Assembly: GCA_003298465.1 (NCBI GenBank)
Contig: QNGA01000001.1
Location: 868,001 to 932,000, forward strand
Source of the DNA: a halophilic archaeon
GTDB lineage: Archaea; Halobacteriota; Halobacteria; Halobacteriales; Haladaptataceae
DNA: 64,000 bases
Direction: 5' to 3'
The notes under the pieces are model-generated. The model was not told the DNA's origin, ran no database searches, and worked only from the letters and a program-made list of their open reading frames with translations. Each line of letters begins with the position of its first letter. The stretch's first letter is position 1. Made by a program: the position numbers and the translations under genes. Shown here in pieces: positions 37,580-49,388 of the stretch.

Positions 37580-37710
37580 TGTCGAACCCTTGTCACAGAC
37601 AGGCTTAGAGGCTTCCGGTTCCGGCAGCGACGCGACCCGACGATACAAACGTCGAGTCCGAGCACGGCGTCCCGTAGCCTTTTAAGGAGTGGCGGCCCGA
37701 AGCGTGAACG

Positions 37711-39198
<1,488 letters not shown>

Positions 39199-39383
39199 GG
39201 CGAACAGGCGGCGTCGGACTCGATTCGCGAGGGGCGTGCCGCGCTCCGGCCGAGACCCCGTCGCGGCGGTCGGTCAGGTCACGCCGGGGGATGGGCCCGC
39301 CTTCCGATTTAAGGGTTCGCGTCGTCCAGAAGACTGGTCCCGGGGTAGTCATCGTTTTACACGTCGAGACGCAACGAACGGGT

Positions 39384-41159
39384 ATGACTGACCCCGGGGA
39401 CCTCGACGTGACGCTGGTGGACGGCTACGTCGACGAACCCGCCCACTTCGGCGTGCCGCCGTACATCTCGACGTATCCGCGGTACACCGCGGGCGGACTC
39501 GTCGACGCGGGGGTGCCGGCGGAGCAGGTGACCTACCACACCATCGACGAACTGCGCGACGACCGGTCGAAGTGGCGCGACGTGGCCGACGCCGACCTCT
39601 TCGTCTACATCGGCGGGATGACCGTCCCGGGCAAGTACGTGGGCGGGACGCCGGCGGAACCGGACGAGGTGAAGGAGATGGCCTGGACCGCTGAGGGGAC
39701 GAGCCTCATGGGCGGCCCGGTGAAGTTCGGCGTCGGCGACGAGAACGCCGGCGGGACCGAGACCGAGCGCGACGACCTCGATTTCGACTTCGTGGCGAAA
39801 GGCGACGTGGAGGCGGCGGCCCACGACCTCGTCGCCAGCGGCCTGGAGGGCTTCGGGAACCGCATGCGCGACAACGAGGAGATAGACCGCTGGGCCGCGA
39901 AGGGAGCGTTCGTCGTCGAACAGCACCCGAACCATCCCGAGTATCTCATCTGCGAGATGGAGACCTCGCGGGGCTGTCCGTACCGCTGTTCGTTCTGCAC
40001 GGAACCGCTGTACGGCAACCCCTCCTTCCGCCGGCCCGACTCGGTCGTCGCGGAGGTCGAGAGCCTCTACGACCGCGGCGCGCGTCACTTCCGTCTCGGT
40101 CGCCAGGCGGACATCCTCGCGTACGGCGGCGACGGCGAGAAGCCGAACCCGGACGCGCTGCGCGACCTCTACGGCGGCATCCGAGAGGTCGCCCCGGACC
40201 TCGAGACGCTGCATCTCGACAACATGAACCCCATCACGGTCGTCGAGTGGCCGGACCTCGCCCGGGAGGGAATCCGGGTCATCGCCGAACACAACACGCC
40301 CGGCGACACCGCCGCCTTCGGCCTGGAGTCGGCCGACCCCCTCGTCCAGGAGGAGAACAACCTCAACGTCACGGCGGAGGAGTGCTTCCGGGCGGTGAAG
40401 ATAGTCAACGAGGAAGCGGGCTGGCGGCCTGGAGAGGACCCGGATGCCCACCGCGCCTCGATTGCGAGCGGCGACGCCGCGAACGACGTCCCCACCCCCG
40501 GTCCGGACGCCGCGAACCGACTGCCGAAACTCCTGCCGGGTATCAACCTGCTGCACGGGCTGAAGGGCGAGCGCGAGGAGACGTTCGAGCACAACAAGCA
40601 GTTCCTCGACCGGGTCTACGACGCCGGTCTGACGTTGCGCCGGGTGAACATCCGGCAGGTGATGGCGTTCGACGGGACGGAGATGAGCGACGTGGGTGCG
40701 GACATCGCCAGGGACCACAAGAAGCTGTTCAAGCAGTACAAGCAGGAGGTCCGCGAGGAGATCGACAATCCGATGCTCCAGCGGGTCGCCCCGGCGGGGA
40801 CCGTGCTTCCGGACGTCCACCTCGAGTACCACCAGGACGGCCGGACGTTCGGTCGCCAGCTCGGTACCTATCCGCTGCTCGTCGGTATCCCCGGCGAACG
40901 CGAACTCGGACGGACCGTGGACGTGGCGGTGGTCGACCACGGATATCGCTCCGTCACGGGCGTTCCGTATCCGCTCGACGTGAACAGCGCGTCGATGGAC
41001 GAACTCACCGCCATCCCGGGGCTGGGACGACAGCGCGCCGGGAACATCCTCGTCGACCGGCCGTACGAGTCCCCGGAGGAACTCGCCGACGTGGTAGACG
41101 TGGACCTCTCGAAGTTCGCTCGCGCGGGCGCGAACAAGGAACGGAGCGGAGCGGAGTGA
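39384..41159 (+). CDS. Radical SAM protein with C-terminal helix-hairpin-helix domain
   Basis: A 591-residue radical SAM enzyme. Residues 1-190 read as a B12-binding-like Rossmann domain (VTLVDGYVDEP, LFVYIGG). The [4Fe-4S] motif CPYRCSFC has Cys198, Cys202 and Cys205. The C-terminal residues 530-575 form a helix-hairpin-helix (LDVNSASMDELTAIPGLG). The reaction is unknown. The combination of cobalamin-type fold and HhH suggests a methylation or thiolation acting on nucleic acid, which is inference. ATG 39384 was chosen because domain similarity begins there. Confidence 0.85.
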   Translation: MTDPGDLDVTLVDGYVDEPAHFGVPPYISTYPRYTAGGLVDAGVPAEQVTYHTIDELRDDRSKWRDVADADLFVYIGGMTVPGKYVGGTPAEPDEVKEMAWTAEGTSLMGGPVKFGVGDENAGGTETERDDLDFDFVAKGDVEAAAHDLVASGLEGFGNRMRDNEEIDRWAAKGAFVVEQHPNHPEYLICEMETSRGCPYRCSFCTEPLYGNPSFRRPDSVVAEVESLYDRGARHFRLGRQADILAYGGDGEKPNPDALRDLYGGIREVAPDLETLHLDNMNPITVVEWPDLAREGIRVIAEHNTPGDTAAFGLESADPLVQEENNLNVTAEECFRAVKIVNEEAGWRPGEDPDAHRASIASGDAANDVPTPGPDAANRLPKLLPGINLLHGLKGEREETFEHNKQFLDRVYDAGLTLRRVNIRQVMAFDGTEMSDVGADIARDHKKLFKQYKQEVREEIDNPMLQRVAPAGTVLPDVHLEYHQDGRTFGRQLGTYPLLVGIPGERELGRTVDVAVVDHGYRSVTGVPYPLDVNSASMDELTAIPGLGRQRAGNILVDRPYESPEELADVVDVDLSKFARAGANKERSGAE

Positions 41160-41306
41160 ACGCGTCCGCTCGCGGGACGTCGGGAGTGCAGATTTTTCGA
41201 AGGCCGTTGCCCGCAACGGTGACGGCGCAGAGCGGTCGACGAAACGGGCGGTAGAACCGCGAGCGTCGTAGACGCGAGGACGCCCGACGAAGTAAAAGGG
41301 TCGTCT

Positions 41307-41717
41307 CTAGAACTCTTCTTCGATGATCTCGCCCACCGCGAAGTTGGACTTGACTTCCGTGATCTCGACTTTCACGCGCTCCCCGATTTCGGCGCCGGGA
41401 ACGATGATGACGTACCCGCGTTCGACGCGCGCGATGCCGTCTCCCTGTTTGCCGATGTCCTCTATCTCGACGTACCGGACCTCGCCGGACTCGACCGGCG
41501 GCTGCGGTTCCGAGGAGACGGACTCGTCGCCGGCGCTGTTCTCGGTGTCGGTAGACTCGGTCTCCGTCTCGCGGGAGATGAGTGCGACCCGGTAGGTCTC
41601 GCCCGGTTCTACAGACCCTGTATCGATCTCTCGGCGTGGAACCGAGACGACGTACTCGTCGCCTTTGGTAGTAACGTCAGCACTGAACAGACACAGGAGT
41701 TTATCAGAGATTTCCAA
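41307..41717 (-). CDS. TRAM-domain protein with probable TTG start
   Basis: A 136-residue protein with a C-terminal TRAM RNA-binding domain (VRYVEIEDIGKQGDGIARV, VIIVPGAEIGERVKVEI) and a separate N-terminal beta domain. Haloarchaeal homologues start at the residue encoded here by TTG 41717-41715. A perfect GGAGGT ribosome-binding site at 41732-41727 precedes it by nine bases. An upstream in-frame ATG at 41756 lies within the TATA-like TTTAAT (41760-41755), so it is unlikely to be in the mRNA. Likely an RNA-binding translation or cold-shock factor. Confidence 0.8.
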   Translation of the reverse strand: MEISDKLLCLFSADVTTKGDEYVVSVPRREIDTGSVEPGETYRVALISRETETESTDTENSAGDESVSSEPQPPVESGEVRYVEIEDIGKQGDGIARVERGYVIIVPGAEIGERVKVEITEVKSNFAVGEIIEEEF

Positions 41718-41840
41718 TGGTCGTAGACCTCCAATCGAAACCAAGTAGTCAACCATTAAAGAAGTATCGACGCTCGCCGTTCCGACTCCCGCGAGCCGGA
41801 GTCGACGGACGGAGCCGGTCCGGAAGCCGTAGCGACTCCG

Positions 41841-42995
41841 TCAGAAGCCCTTGCCGAGCAGTTCGCGGGCGATGATGTTCTTCTGAATCTCCGTGGTCCC
41901 CTCGTAGATCTGGGTGATCTTGGCGTCCCGGTAGAACCGCTCGACGTCGAAGTCGTTGACGTACCCCGAGCCGCCGTGAATCTGGACCGCCTCGTCGGCG
42001 ACTTCGACGGCGATGCGGGAGGCGTACTCCTTGGCCATCGAGGCGAGCTGCGTGAGGTCGCCGTCCTCGTTCTCGACGCTCCAGGCGGACTTGTACGTCA
42101 GGTTGCGCGCGGCCTCCGTCTGCGTGTGCATCTCCGCGAGCTTGTGCTGGATGGCCTGGAACTCGCTGATGGACTTGCCGAACTGCTCGCGCTGCTGGGC
42201 GTAGTCGAGCGCGCGTTCGCAGGCTCCCTTGGCGATGCCGACGCCCTGGGCCGCGACGGAGGTTCGCGTCTCGTCGAAAAACTGCATAAGCTGGAGAAAG
42301 CCCATCCCGCGCGTGCCGACGAGGTTCTCCTCGGGGACGCGCACGTCGTCGAAGATGAGTTCCGCCGTGTCGCTGGCGCGGATGCCGAGCTTGCCCGTTA
42401 TCTTGTCGGCCTCGAAGCCGTCGCGGTCGGATTCGACGATGATCTGGGAGAACCCGGAGTAGCGGTCCTCGGCCTCGGGGTCGGTCTGGCACATGACGAC
42501 GAAGTAGTCGCCGACGGACCCGTTCGTGATCCACATCTTGTTGCCGTTGATGACCCACTCGTCGCCGTCCTTCTCGGCGGACGTCGAGACCGACGAGACG
42601 TCCGACCCGGTGTCGGGTTCGCTGATGGCGGTGCCCATGATGGCCTCGCCCTCCGCGATGGGAGTGAGGTACTCCTCTTTCTGCGCTTCCGTCCCGAACT
42701 CGATGATGGCGTCCGCGCCGAAGGCGGTGCTCGTGATGCAGAGTCCGATGCCGGGGTCGACCGCGAACAGTTCCTCGGTGATGATCGCGGTTTCGAGCGG
42801 CGAGTAGCCTGCGCCGCCGTACTCGACGGGGATGTTCGCCCCGGTGAGCCCCATCTTCGCCGCCTCGTCGATTATCTCCCAGGGGTACTTCTCCTCCTGG
42901 TCGTACTCCTTCGCGATGGGTTCCACCTCGTTCTCCGCGAAGCGCCGCACCTCGTCGCGGATAGCCTGTTGTTCCTCTGTCAGTCCGAAGTCCAT
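41841..42995 (-). CDS. Acyl-CoA dehydrogenase
   Basis: A 384-residue FAD-dependent acyl-CoA dehydrogenase, full length. FAD segments include [16 protein letters not shown], and the catalytic Glu lies in IYEGTTEIQ near residue 366. It introduces the first double bond in beta-oxidation. Leaderless: TATA CGATTTATCC 26 bases before the ATG. Divergent from the dehydrogenase-hydratase fusion, making a fatty-acid degradation unit. Confidence 0.95.
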   Translation of the reverse strand: MDFGLTEEQQAIRDEVRRFAENEVEPIAKEYDQEEKYPWEIIDEAAKMGLTGANIPVEYGGAGYSPLETAIITEELFAVDPGIGLCITSTAFGADAIIEFGTEAQKEEYLTPIAEGEAIMGTAISEPDTGSDVSSVSTSAEKDGDEWVINGNKMWITNGSVGDYFVVMCQTDPEAEDRYSGFSQIIVESDRDGFEADKITGKLGIRASDTAELIFDDVRVPEENLVGTRGMGFLQLMQFFDETRTSVAAQGVGIAKGACERALDYAQQREQFGKSISEFQAIQHKLAEMHTQTEAARNLTYKSAWSVENEDGDLTQLASMAKEYASRIAVEVADEAVQIHGGSGYVNDFDVERFYRDAKITQIYEGTTEIQKNIIARELLGKGF

Positions 42996-43110
42996 GACAC
43001 GACGTTACGGGGCCACGGATAAATCGTTTTGTAACCGTGAATAAACTCACCGAGAGTTTGTCGTTAGCGATAAAGAAACGTTGAAACGCCCCCATGTTGA
43101 GCATTCGCGC

Positions 43111-45078
43111 ATGGAGCTAGACGATATCAACACCATAACGGTTCTCGGTGCAGGGAACATGGGCCACGGCATCGCCGAAGTCGCGGCGCTGGCCGGCTAC
43201 GACGTCAACCTGCGGGACGTCGAGGAGGAGTTCGTCGAGAACGGCTACGACCAGATCGAGTGGAGCCTAGGTAAACTCGCGGAGAGGGACCAGATCAGCG
43301 AGTCGGAGGCCGACGCCGCGCTCGACCGGATCACGCCGCTGGTCGACCTCGAAGAGGCGGTCGCGGACGCTGACTTCGTCGTCGAGGCGGTGCCGGAGAA
43401 GATGGACATTAAGAAGGAGGTGTACGACGAACTGGAGGAGTACGCCCCCGACCGGGCCGTCTTCGCCACGAACACGTCCAGCCTCTCGATCACCGAACTG
43501 GCCGAGGTCACCGAGCGTCCCGAGCAGTTCTGCGGGATGCACTTCTTCAACCCGCCGGTCCGGATGCAACTCGTCGAGGTCATCACCGGCGCGCACACGG
43601 ACGAGGAGACGCTTGAGGTCACCGAGCAACTCGCCGAGGACATGGGCAAGACGCCCGTCCGAGTTCGCAAGGACAGCCCCGGATTCATCGTCAACCGAGT
43701 GCTCGTCCCCCTGATGAACGAGGCGGCGTGGATGGTCGAGTCCGGCGACGCCACGGTCGCCGAGGTCGACAGCGCCACGAAGTTCGACATGGGCCTGCCG
43801 ATGGGGAGCTTCGAACTCGCGGACCAGGTCGGCATCGACGTGGGTTATCACGTCCTCGAGTACATGAACGACGTGCTCGGCGACGCCTACGAGCCCTGCC
43901 CCCTGCTTGCGGAGAAAGTCGAGGCGGGGGACCTCGGCAAGAAAACCGGCGAAGGATTTTACGACTACGAGGACGGCGGCGCCGACGTCCCGACGGACGC
44001 CGGCAGCGAAGACATCGTCCTCCGCCTCCAGGCCGTGATGGCCAACGAGGTCGCGAAGCTCGTCGGCGGCGACGTCGCACCCGCCGACGAGGTGGACGAG
44101 GCCGTGATGCTCGGCGCGGGCTTCCCGGAGGGACCGGCCAAGATGGCCGACAACGCAGGACTGGCGACCTTGCTGGAGACGCTCGAAGAACTGTCCGAGG
44201 AGACCGGCGCGGCCCGCTACGTGCCCGCCGACTACCTCCACGAGCGCGCCGAGGCGGGCGGCTTCTACGACGACGAGAGCGACGACGGCCGAGCCGAGTA
44301 CGAGACCATCCGCGTCGAGCGCGACGGCGACGTCGCGAACGTCGTCCTCGACCGACCGCACCGCATGAACACCGTCAGCGAGCAGTTGCTCGACGAACTC
44401 GGCGACGCCGTCGACGACCTCGGCGCGGACGACGACGTGCGCGCCCTGCTTCTCACGGGCGAAGGTGGCAAGGCGTTCTCCGCGGGCGCGGACGTCCAGA
44501 GCATGGCGGCGGGCGGCGGCGACCCGCTCTCCGCCGTCGAACTCTCGCGGAAGGGCCAGGAGACGTTCGGCAAGCTGGAGACGTGTCCGATGCCGGTCGT
44601 CGCGGCCATCGACGGCTACTGTCTCGGCGGCGGCATGGAGATGGCGACCTGCGCCGACCTCCGCATCGCCACCGAGCGCTCGGAACTGGGACAGCCCGAA
44701 CACGACCTCGGCCTGCTCCCCGGCTGGGGCGGCACCCAGCGCCTCCAGCACATCGTCGGCGAAGGTCGCGCGAAGGAGATAATCTTCACCGCCGACCGCT
44801 TCGACCCCGAGACGATGGAAGACTACGGCTTCCTCAACGAGGTCGTCGCGAACGACGAGTTCGAGGACCGCGCGTGGGAACTCGCCCGCGACCTCGCCGC
44901 CGGTCCGCCCATCGCCCAGAAGTACACCAAGCGCGCGATGCTGAAGGGCTGGGAGGACACCGACGCCGGCCTCGAAATCGAGTCCCAGGCGTTCGGCCAC
45001 CTCATGAGCACCGACGACCTGATGGAGGGCGTCACGGCGTTCATGGGCGACGGTGAGCCGGACTTCCAGGGCAAGTGA
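43111..45078 (+). CDS. 3-hydroxyacyl-CoA dehydrogenase/enoyl-CoA hydratase fusion
   Basis: A 655-residue bifunctional enzyme. Residues 1-290 are an NAD-dependent 3-hydroxyacyl-CoA dehydrogenase (GAGNMGHG at 13-20), followed by a second dehydrogenase C-terminal domain (about 290-390). Residues 395-655 are an enoyl-CoA hydratase that keeps both catalytic Glu (GGGMEM and GQPEHD), unlike the gene at 31441. It catalyses two successive beta-oxidation steps. Start ATG 43111 is preferred over 43081. Confidence 0.95.
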   Translation: MELDDINTITVLGAGNMGHGIAEVAALAGYDVNLRDVEEEFVENGYDQIEWSLGKLAERDQISESEADAALDRITPLVDLEEAVADADFVVEAVPEKMDIKKEVYDELEEYAPDRAVFATNTSSLSITELAEVTERPEQFCGMHFFNPPVRMQLVEVITGAHTDEETLEVTEQLAEDMGKTPVRVRKDSPGFIVNRVLVPLMNEAAWMVESGDATVAEVDSATKFDMGLPMGSFELADQVGIDVGYHVLEYMNDVLGDAYEPCPLLAEKVEAGDLGKKTGEGFYDYEDGGADVPTDAGSEDIVLRLQAVMANEVAKLVGGDVAPADEVDEAVMLGAGFPEGPAKMADNAGLATLLETLEELSEETGAARYVPADYLHERAEAGGFYDDESDDGRAEYETIRVERDGDVANVVLDRPHRMNTVSEQLLDELGDAVDDLGADDDVRALLLTGEGGKAFSAGADVQSMAAGGGDPLSAVELSRKGQETFGKLETCPMPVVAAIDGYCLGGGMEMATCADLRIATERSELGQPEHDLGLLPGWGGTQRLQHIVGEGRAKEIIFTADRFDPETMEDYGFLNEVVANDEFEDRAWELARDLAAGPPIAQKYTKRAMLKGWEDTDAGLEIESQAFGHLMSTDDLMEGVTAFMGDGEPDFQGK

Positions 45079-45202
45079 GGACCGCGCCGCGCTCGTGACC
45101 CCGCTGGCCGTCGCGGACTCGAAGGGGAAATGCTCGCTCGAAACGCCTCTCGCGTGGGAACCGTTGACGGCCGATTCGGGCGCTGTCGGGCGAAGACGGA
45201 AG

Positions 45203-45208
45203 GTTTAA
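45203..45208 (+). promoter_or_regulatory. TATA box of tRNA-Glu
   Basis: TTTAAA lies about 32-37 bases before the mature 5' end of tRNA-Glu, in an otherwise G+C-rich gap. That spacing gives a short leader before the tRNA. Confidence 0.5.
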
Positions 45209-45239
45209 ACTAATCTGGGCGGAATCAGGAGATGCGTTG

Positions 45240-45314
45240 GCTCCGTTGGTGTAGTCCGGCCAATCATTTCGGCCTTTCGAGCCGATGACCTGGGTTCAAA
45301 TCCCAGACGGAGCA
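45240..45314 (+). tRNA. tRNA-Glu (anticodon TTC)
   Basis: A 75-nt tRNA. The acceptor GCTCCGT pairs with ACGGAGC, with discriminator A. The anticodon stem is TCGGC/GCCGA with loop CTTTCGA, giving TTC after T33. The T arm is CTGGG-TTCAAAT-CCCAG. The sequence is essentially the standard haloarchaeal tRNA-Glu. CCA is not encoded. Confidence 0.96.
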
Positions 45315-45543
45315 CTCTTCTGCCGCCTTCTCGCGGTTTATTTTCCCTCGTAACAAAGCGTTCGTCATCGCCGCCGTACCGTTCGCCAATAGGAACGGTA
45401 ATACCATTACTCCTGCTATCAGACCTCATTCGCGAATTTTCATTACTCGGGGGTCGTATCTACGGACGGATTTCCAGCGCCACAGCGATAGCGACAGGAA
45501 CGGTGATCGGCGCAGTTGCGAAATCCAACGGGGGAGAAACAGT

Positions 45544-45945
45544 ATGGTATCGACCGAAACACGGAACGAGGCGGAGGAGTATCTCGGGCAGGTTCCGAGC
45601 TGGATAGAGAACCTCGCCGAACCGGCCGGCGACCACAGCTGGAAGCTCATGCGAGATCTGGAGCTCGAGGAGACCGACCTGTCCGCACGGGAGAAGGCGC
45701 TCGTCGGGGTCGGCGTCGCGGCCGCCATCAAGTGCCCGTACTGCACCTACTTCCACAAGGAGGACGCGCGGATGGAGGACGTGACGGAGGACGAACTCGC
45801 GGAGGCCGTCAACCTGTCCAGCGCGACCCAGTACTTCTCGACCATCCTCCACGGGTCGGAGGTCGACATGGACGAGTTCGTCGACGAGACGAACGAGATC
45901 GTCGAACACGTCAAAGAACAGCGGGCGGCGGCGGGCGCCGACTGA
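45544..45945 (+). CDS. Carboxymuconolactone decarboxylase/AhpD-like protein
   Basis: A 133-residue helical protein with the CxxC-x3-H redox motif IKCPYCTYFHKEDA (Cys64, Cys67, His71) of the AhpD family. AhpD-type proteins reduce peroxiredoxins or other partners with the Cys pair. The partner is unknown. It is separated from tRNA-Glu by about 230 bases that hold no gene, and its start ATG is well defined by the family length. Confidence 0.88.
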   Translation: MVSTETRNEAEEYLGQVPSWIENLAEPAGDHSWKLMRDLELEETDLSAREKALVGVGVAAAIKCPYCTYFHKEDARMEDVTEDELAEAVNLSSATQYFSTILHGSEVDMDEFVDETNEIVEHVKEQRAAAGAD

Positions 45946-46148
45946 CTCGACGGCTCGCCGTCTACTTATTCGCGGTTCGTTCGAACTGTCGTCCTCGGAG
46001 CGGCGACCGGTCGTGCCGTCGGGCCGGCGACCGCGAACGTCGAACGCGTCGACGTGTCGCGAGTTCGGTCGCGCCGTGACGCCGGCGACCACCTTCGGAG
46101 GCGACCGGGCCGGAACTTTATTTCTCGCTCGCACGGGTGGGTTCCCGC

Positions 46149-46742
46149 ATGGCAGAGACACTGGGCGAAATCGTCGCGACGTCGCTCCGCGAACTCCAGT
46201 CGGGGCTCGCCGACGCCCTTCCGAGGCTGGTGTCCGCGTTGCTCTTCGTGACGGTGGCGTACTTCGGCATCAAGGTCGCGCTCTCGGTCGTCAGGTCCGC
46301 GCTGGCAGGCATCTACTCCGACCAGGACCTCGTCGTGGGCCTGTTCACGACCATCGTGGGCGTCTTCCTCTGGTTCGGGGCGGCGCTCACCCTGCTGAAG
46401 ATACTCGGCATGGGCGAGATAGCGGCGAGCCTCGGGACGGCCACGGGGTTTCTCGCGCTCGGCGTCAGCTACGCGCTCTCGAACATGATCGCCGACACGG
46501 TCGCGGGCGTCTACCTCCTCCGGGACCCCGACTTCAACGTCGGTGACACGGTGACCGCGGGCGGCGTCACGGGGACGGTCCGTAGCATCGAACTCCGGAA
46601 GACGCGCCTCGAGGTCGACGGCGACGTGGTCGTCCTCGGGAACGGCGAGGTCGAGGGCAGGTGGACGCGGATGACGACGCGGCCGGAGACGACCCGCGGC
46701 GACCCCGAACGCCCCGACGACGGCGTTACACCGCCGGAGTGA
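46149..46742 (+). CDS. Short MscS-type mechanosensitive channel
   Basis: A 197-residue membrane protein with three to four hydrophobic segments. The pore helix resembles MscS TM3 (SLGTATGFLALGVSYALSNMIADTVAG), followed by the beta domain (FNVGDTVTAGGVTGTVRSIELRKTRLEVDGDVVVLGNGEV). It lacks the large C-terminal alpha/beta cage of E. coli MscS, ending soon after the beta domain with a charged tail. It would release osmolytes on hypo-osmotic shock. The ATG at 46149 was chosen over one four codons upstream. Confidence 0.85.
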   Translation: MAETLGEIVATSLRELQSGLADALPRLVSALLFVTVAYFGIKVALSVVRSALAGIYSDQDLVVGLFTTIVGVFLWFGAALTLLKILGMGEIAASLGTATGFLALGVSYALSNMIADTVAGVYLLRDPDFNVGDTVTAGGVTGTVRSIELRKTRLEVDGDVVVLGNGEVEGRWTRMTTRPETTRGDPERPDDGVTPPE

Positions 46743-46902
46743 CGACCGCCTGCCGTCGGTCGCGGCGCACGCTCGACCCGACGGCCCGCCGACCGTCGGC
46801 CGCCGACCTCCCGTCCCCCTCGGGCGGAACGGGTGGCGGGTGCGTTCGCCTCCCCAAACGGTTACCGGCTCGCCGTCGAACGGCACGGGAGGAAATCCGA
46901 CC

Positions 46903-49125
46903 ATGGACGAGAGGGGAGGGTCCGTCGTCGAACGCACCCGGACGGCGTACGAGCGCGTCGCGTCGGCGCTCCGAACGGATTTGGGGACCGAGCGGGCGAA
47001 CCGGGTAGCGCGCCTGCTGGTCGTGGAGGCGCTGGCCGCCGCGGTCCTCGGCGAGCGGGACCCGGACCTCGCCGCCGCGCTCGACGAACCTGGGCCGTCC
47101 GGCGAGAGGACGGCGGACGTGTCGTCGGCGCTCGACGCCGTGGAACCGGACCTGCGCGGATTCGTGCGCGAGATTCGGAGCGACGGCATCGGATCCGACG
47201 CGACCGCGCCGGGTGCCGACGGGTGCGACCGCGACGCGCTGGGACGCGTCTACGAAGCGCTCGCTCCGGCCGAGCGACGCCGCGAACGGGGGGAGTTCCA
47301 CACCCCGTCGGCCGTCTGCGACCTCGTCACGCGACTGACCGTCACCGACGCGGACGACGTCGTCCTCGACCCGGCGGCCGGTAGCGGACGGTTCCTGGCG
47401 AGCGCGCACCGGCGACTCCGCGCGCTGGGGACGGACGACGGACGGTTGCTCGACCGCCTGTTCGGCGTCGAGGTACGCGCCGCTCCCGCTCGCCTCGCCG
47501 AGACGGCGCTGGCGCTCCGGGCCGGCGACGTTGCTGACGACGAGCGTACCGGTGCGGCTCCAGACGACGCGAACGTCCGGGTCGCCGACTTCTTCGCGGT
47601 CGACCCCGGCGACCTCCGGAGCGACCCGGCGGGGTTCGACGCCGTCGTGGGAAACCCGCCCTACGTCCGCCAGGAGGCCATCGGGGCGCGCGCGAGGGTC
47701 CGCCGGCATCTCGCCCGCCTCGACGCGACCGACCTCTCGGGGCGCTCGGACCTGTCGGTCTACTTTCTCACCCACGCGACGGAGTTTCTCGCCGACGGCG
47801 GTCGACTCGGCTTCGTGGTGAGCGACCGGTGGCTCGACACCCGCTACGGCGAGGACGTCCAGCGGTTCGTCCGCGACCGATATCGCGTCGAGGCGGTCGT
47901 CACCTTCGACCGGCAGGCGTTCGACGACGCGCTGGCGGGGGTGACGATGCTGGTGCTCGAACGCGAGCGCGACGACCGCCGTCGGGCCGAGAACGTGGCG
48001 ACGTTCCTCCGGCTCCGCGGCGACCGCCCCGTCGAGGGCGTCGCGGCGCTCGTCGAGCGGTCCCGCGACCCCGACGAACTCGTCGTCAGGGACGACTACC
48101 GGTTGCTCGCGCGCCGGCAGGCCGACCTGGCGAACGAACGCGCGTGGCGGCTCTCGTTCGCCGCACCGCCGGCGTACTTCGACTACCGGAGCGCCGCCGA
48201 CGTGGTCGGGCTGGACGACGTCGCGCACGTCTCCCGCGGAGTCACCAGCGGTGCCAACGAGTTCTTCTACGCCAGGACGGAGGCGTTCGAACGTCGCGGC
48301 GTCGCGGAGTACGCCGCACCGCTGCTGCGGGCGTCGGGGCAGGTCGACCGAATCCGGTTCGACGACGCCGCGGCGGCGGAGTGGCGGGTGCTGGACGTTC
48401 ACGACCTCGTCGCGACCGCGCCGACGGCGGCGACCGGCGACTCGGCCCGTTCCGGCGAGGCGAGCGACGGGCCGAACGGGACGCGCGTCGAGCGGTGGCT
48501 TCGGCGCGAGGGCCACGACGCTCTCGCCGACTACGTCGCCTGGGGGCGAGGGCAGGGGTTCCACGACCGGCGGAGTTTCGACGGCGACGACGTCTGGTTC
48601 GACCTCGGCGAGACGTCCCCGGCACCGCTGTTGCACACCCGGTTCACGTGGCGGACGCACCGCACCGTCTGGAACGAGGCGGACGCCGTCGCCGACCAGC
48701 AGTTCTACGAGATACGTCCGGACGAGGACGTCGACCCGCTCGTGCTCTGTGGCCTGCTCAACGCGCGGGTCACCGCGCTCGCCTGTGAACTCCTCGGGCG
48801 ACGCGCGGGCGGTGACGGGATGGTACGGCTCCAGCAGACCGTCTACGAGACCGAGCGCGTTCCGATTCCCGACCCGCGGACGTTCGACGACGGAGAACGG
48901 AACGCCGTCCGCGAACGCGTCCTCTCGCTGATGGACGCCGAGGCGGACGCCGACGCCGACCGGGCGACGGCGCTGGACCGCCTCGACGAGGCCGTCCTGT
49001 CGACGGTCGGTATGACGGGGCGAGCCGACGACGTCGAGCGAGCGCTGTCGCGGCTGGTCGAGGAGCGCCGACGCGGGGCCGCCAGAGCGTCCGGCGTCAT
49101 GCTCGACCGCGACCGACCCCCGTAG
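46903..49125 (+). CDS. N6-adenine DNA methyltransferase (Eco57I/type I-like), no nuclease seen
   Basis: A 740-residue enzyme. The catalytic core has GEFHTPSAVCDLV, motif I DPAAGSG (156-162) and motif IV NPPY (251-254). The region after about 450 looks like target-recognition and HsdM-like tail (RHxxRLAR, NARVTALACELL, ERVPIPDPRTFD). I find no PD-(D/E)xK or other nuclease motif and no separate restriction gene beside it, so it may be a solitary methyltransferase. A TATA-like site is not obvious. The ATG at 46903 was selected over 46840. Confidence 0.85.
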   Translation: MDERGGSVVERTRTAYERVASALRTDLGTERANRVARLLVVEALAAAVLGERDPDLAAALDEPGPSGERTADVSSALDAVEPDLRGFVREIRSDGIGSDATAPGADGCDRDALGRVYEALAPAERRRERGEFHTPSAVCDLVTRLTVTDADDVVLDPAAGSGRFLASAHRRLRALGTDDGRLLDRLFGVEVRAAPARLAETALALRAGDVADDERTGAAPDDANVRVADFFAVDPGDLRSDPAGFDAVVGNPPYVRQEAIGARARVRRHLARLDATDLSGRSDLSVYFLTHATEFLADGGRLGFVVSDRWLDTRYGEDVQRFVRDRYRVEAVVTFDRQAFDDALAGVTMLVLERERDDRRRAENVATFLRLRGDRPVEGVAALVERSRDPDELVVRDDYRLLARRQADLANERAWRLSFAAPPAYFDYRSAADVVGLDDVAHVSRGVTSGANEFFYARTEAFERRGVAEYAAPLLRASGQVDRIRFDDAAAAEWRVLDVHDLVATAPTAATGDSARSGEASDGPNGTRVERWLRREGHDALADYVAWGRGQGFHDRRSFDGDDVWFDLGETSPAPLLHTRFTWRTHRTVWNEADAVADQQFYEIRPDEDVDPLVLCGLLNARVTALACELLGRRAGGDGMVRLQQTVYETERVPIPDPRTFDDGERNAVRERVLSLMDAEADADADRATALDRLDEAVLSTVGMTGRADDVERALSRLVEERRRGAARASGVMLDRDRPP

Positions 49126-49388
49126 CCCGCCCGGTCCAAAGGGTCCGCCCCGGGTCGGTCGGCTCCCCCGACCACGACGGAGAGTCTCCCGCGGCCGTAT
49201 CGCCGACCGGTGGGGCGACCGAAGAACGACGGCGACGCCGCCCTCGCTCGGCGGCCGCACGTTGCCGTCGGTACGGCGCGTAGCGCTGTCCGTACATTTA
49301 TTAGTTGTGGCCCCCTCAGTTCTGCCGAGTACCACGGAGCGCCCGAGCCGACACCCCCGACACTGATTTCGACGGCACGGAACACACA

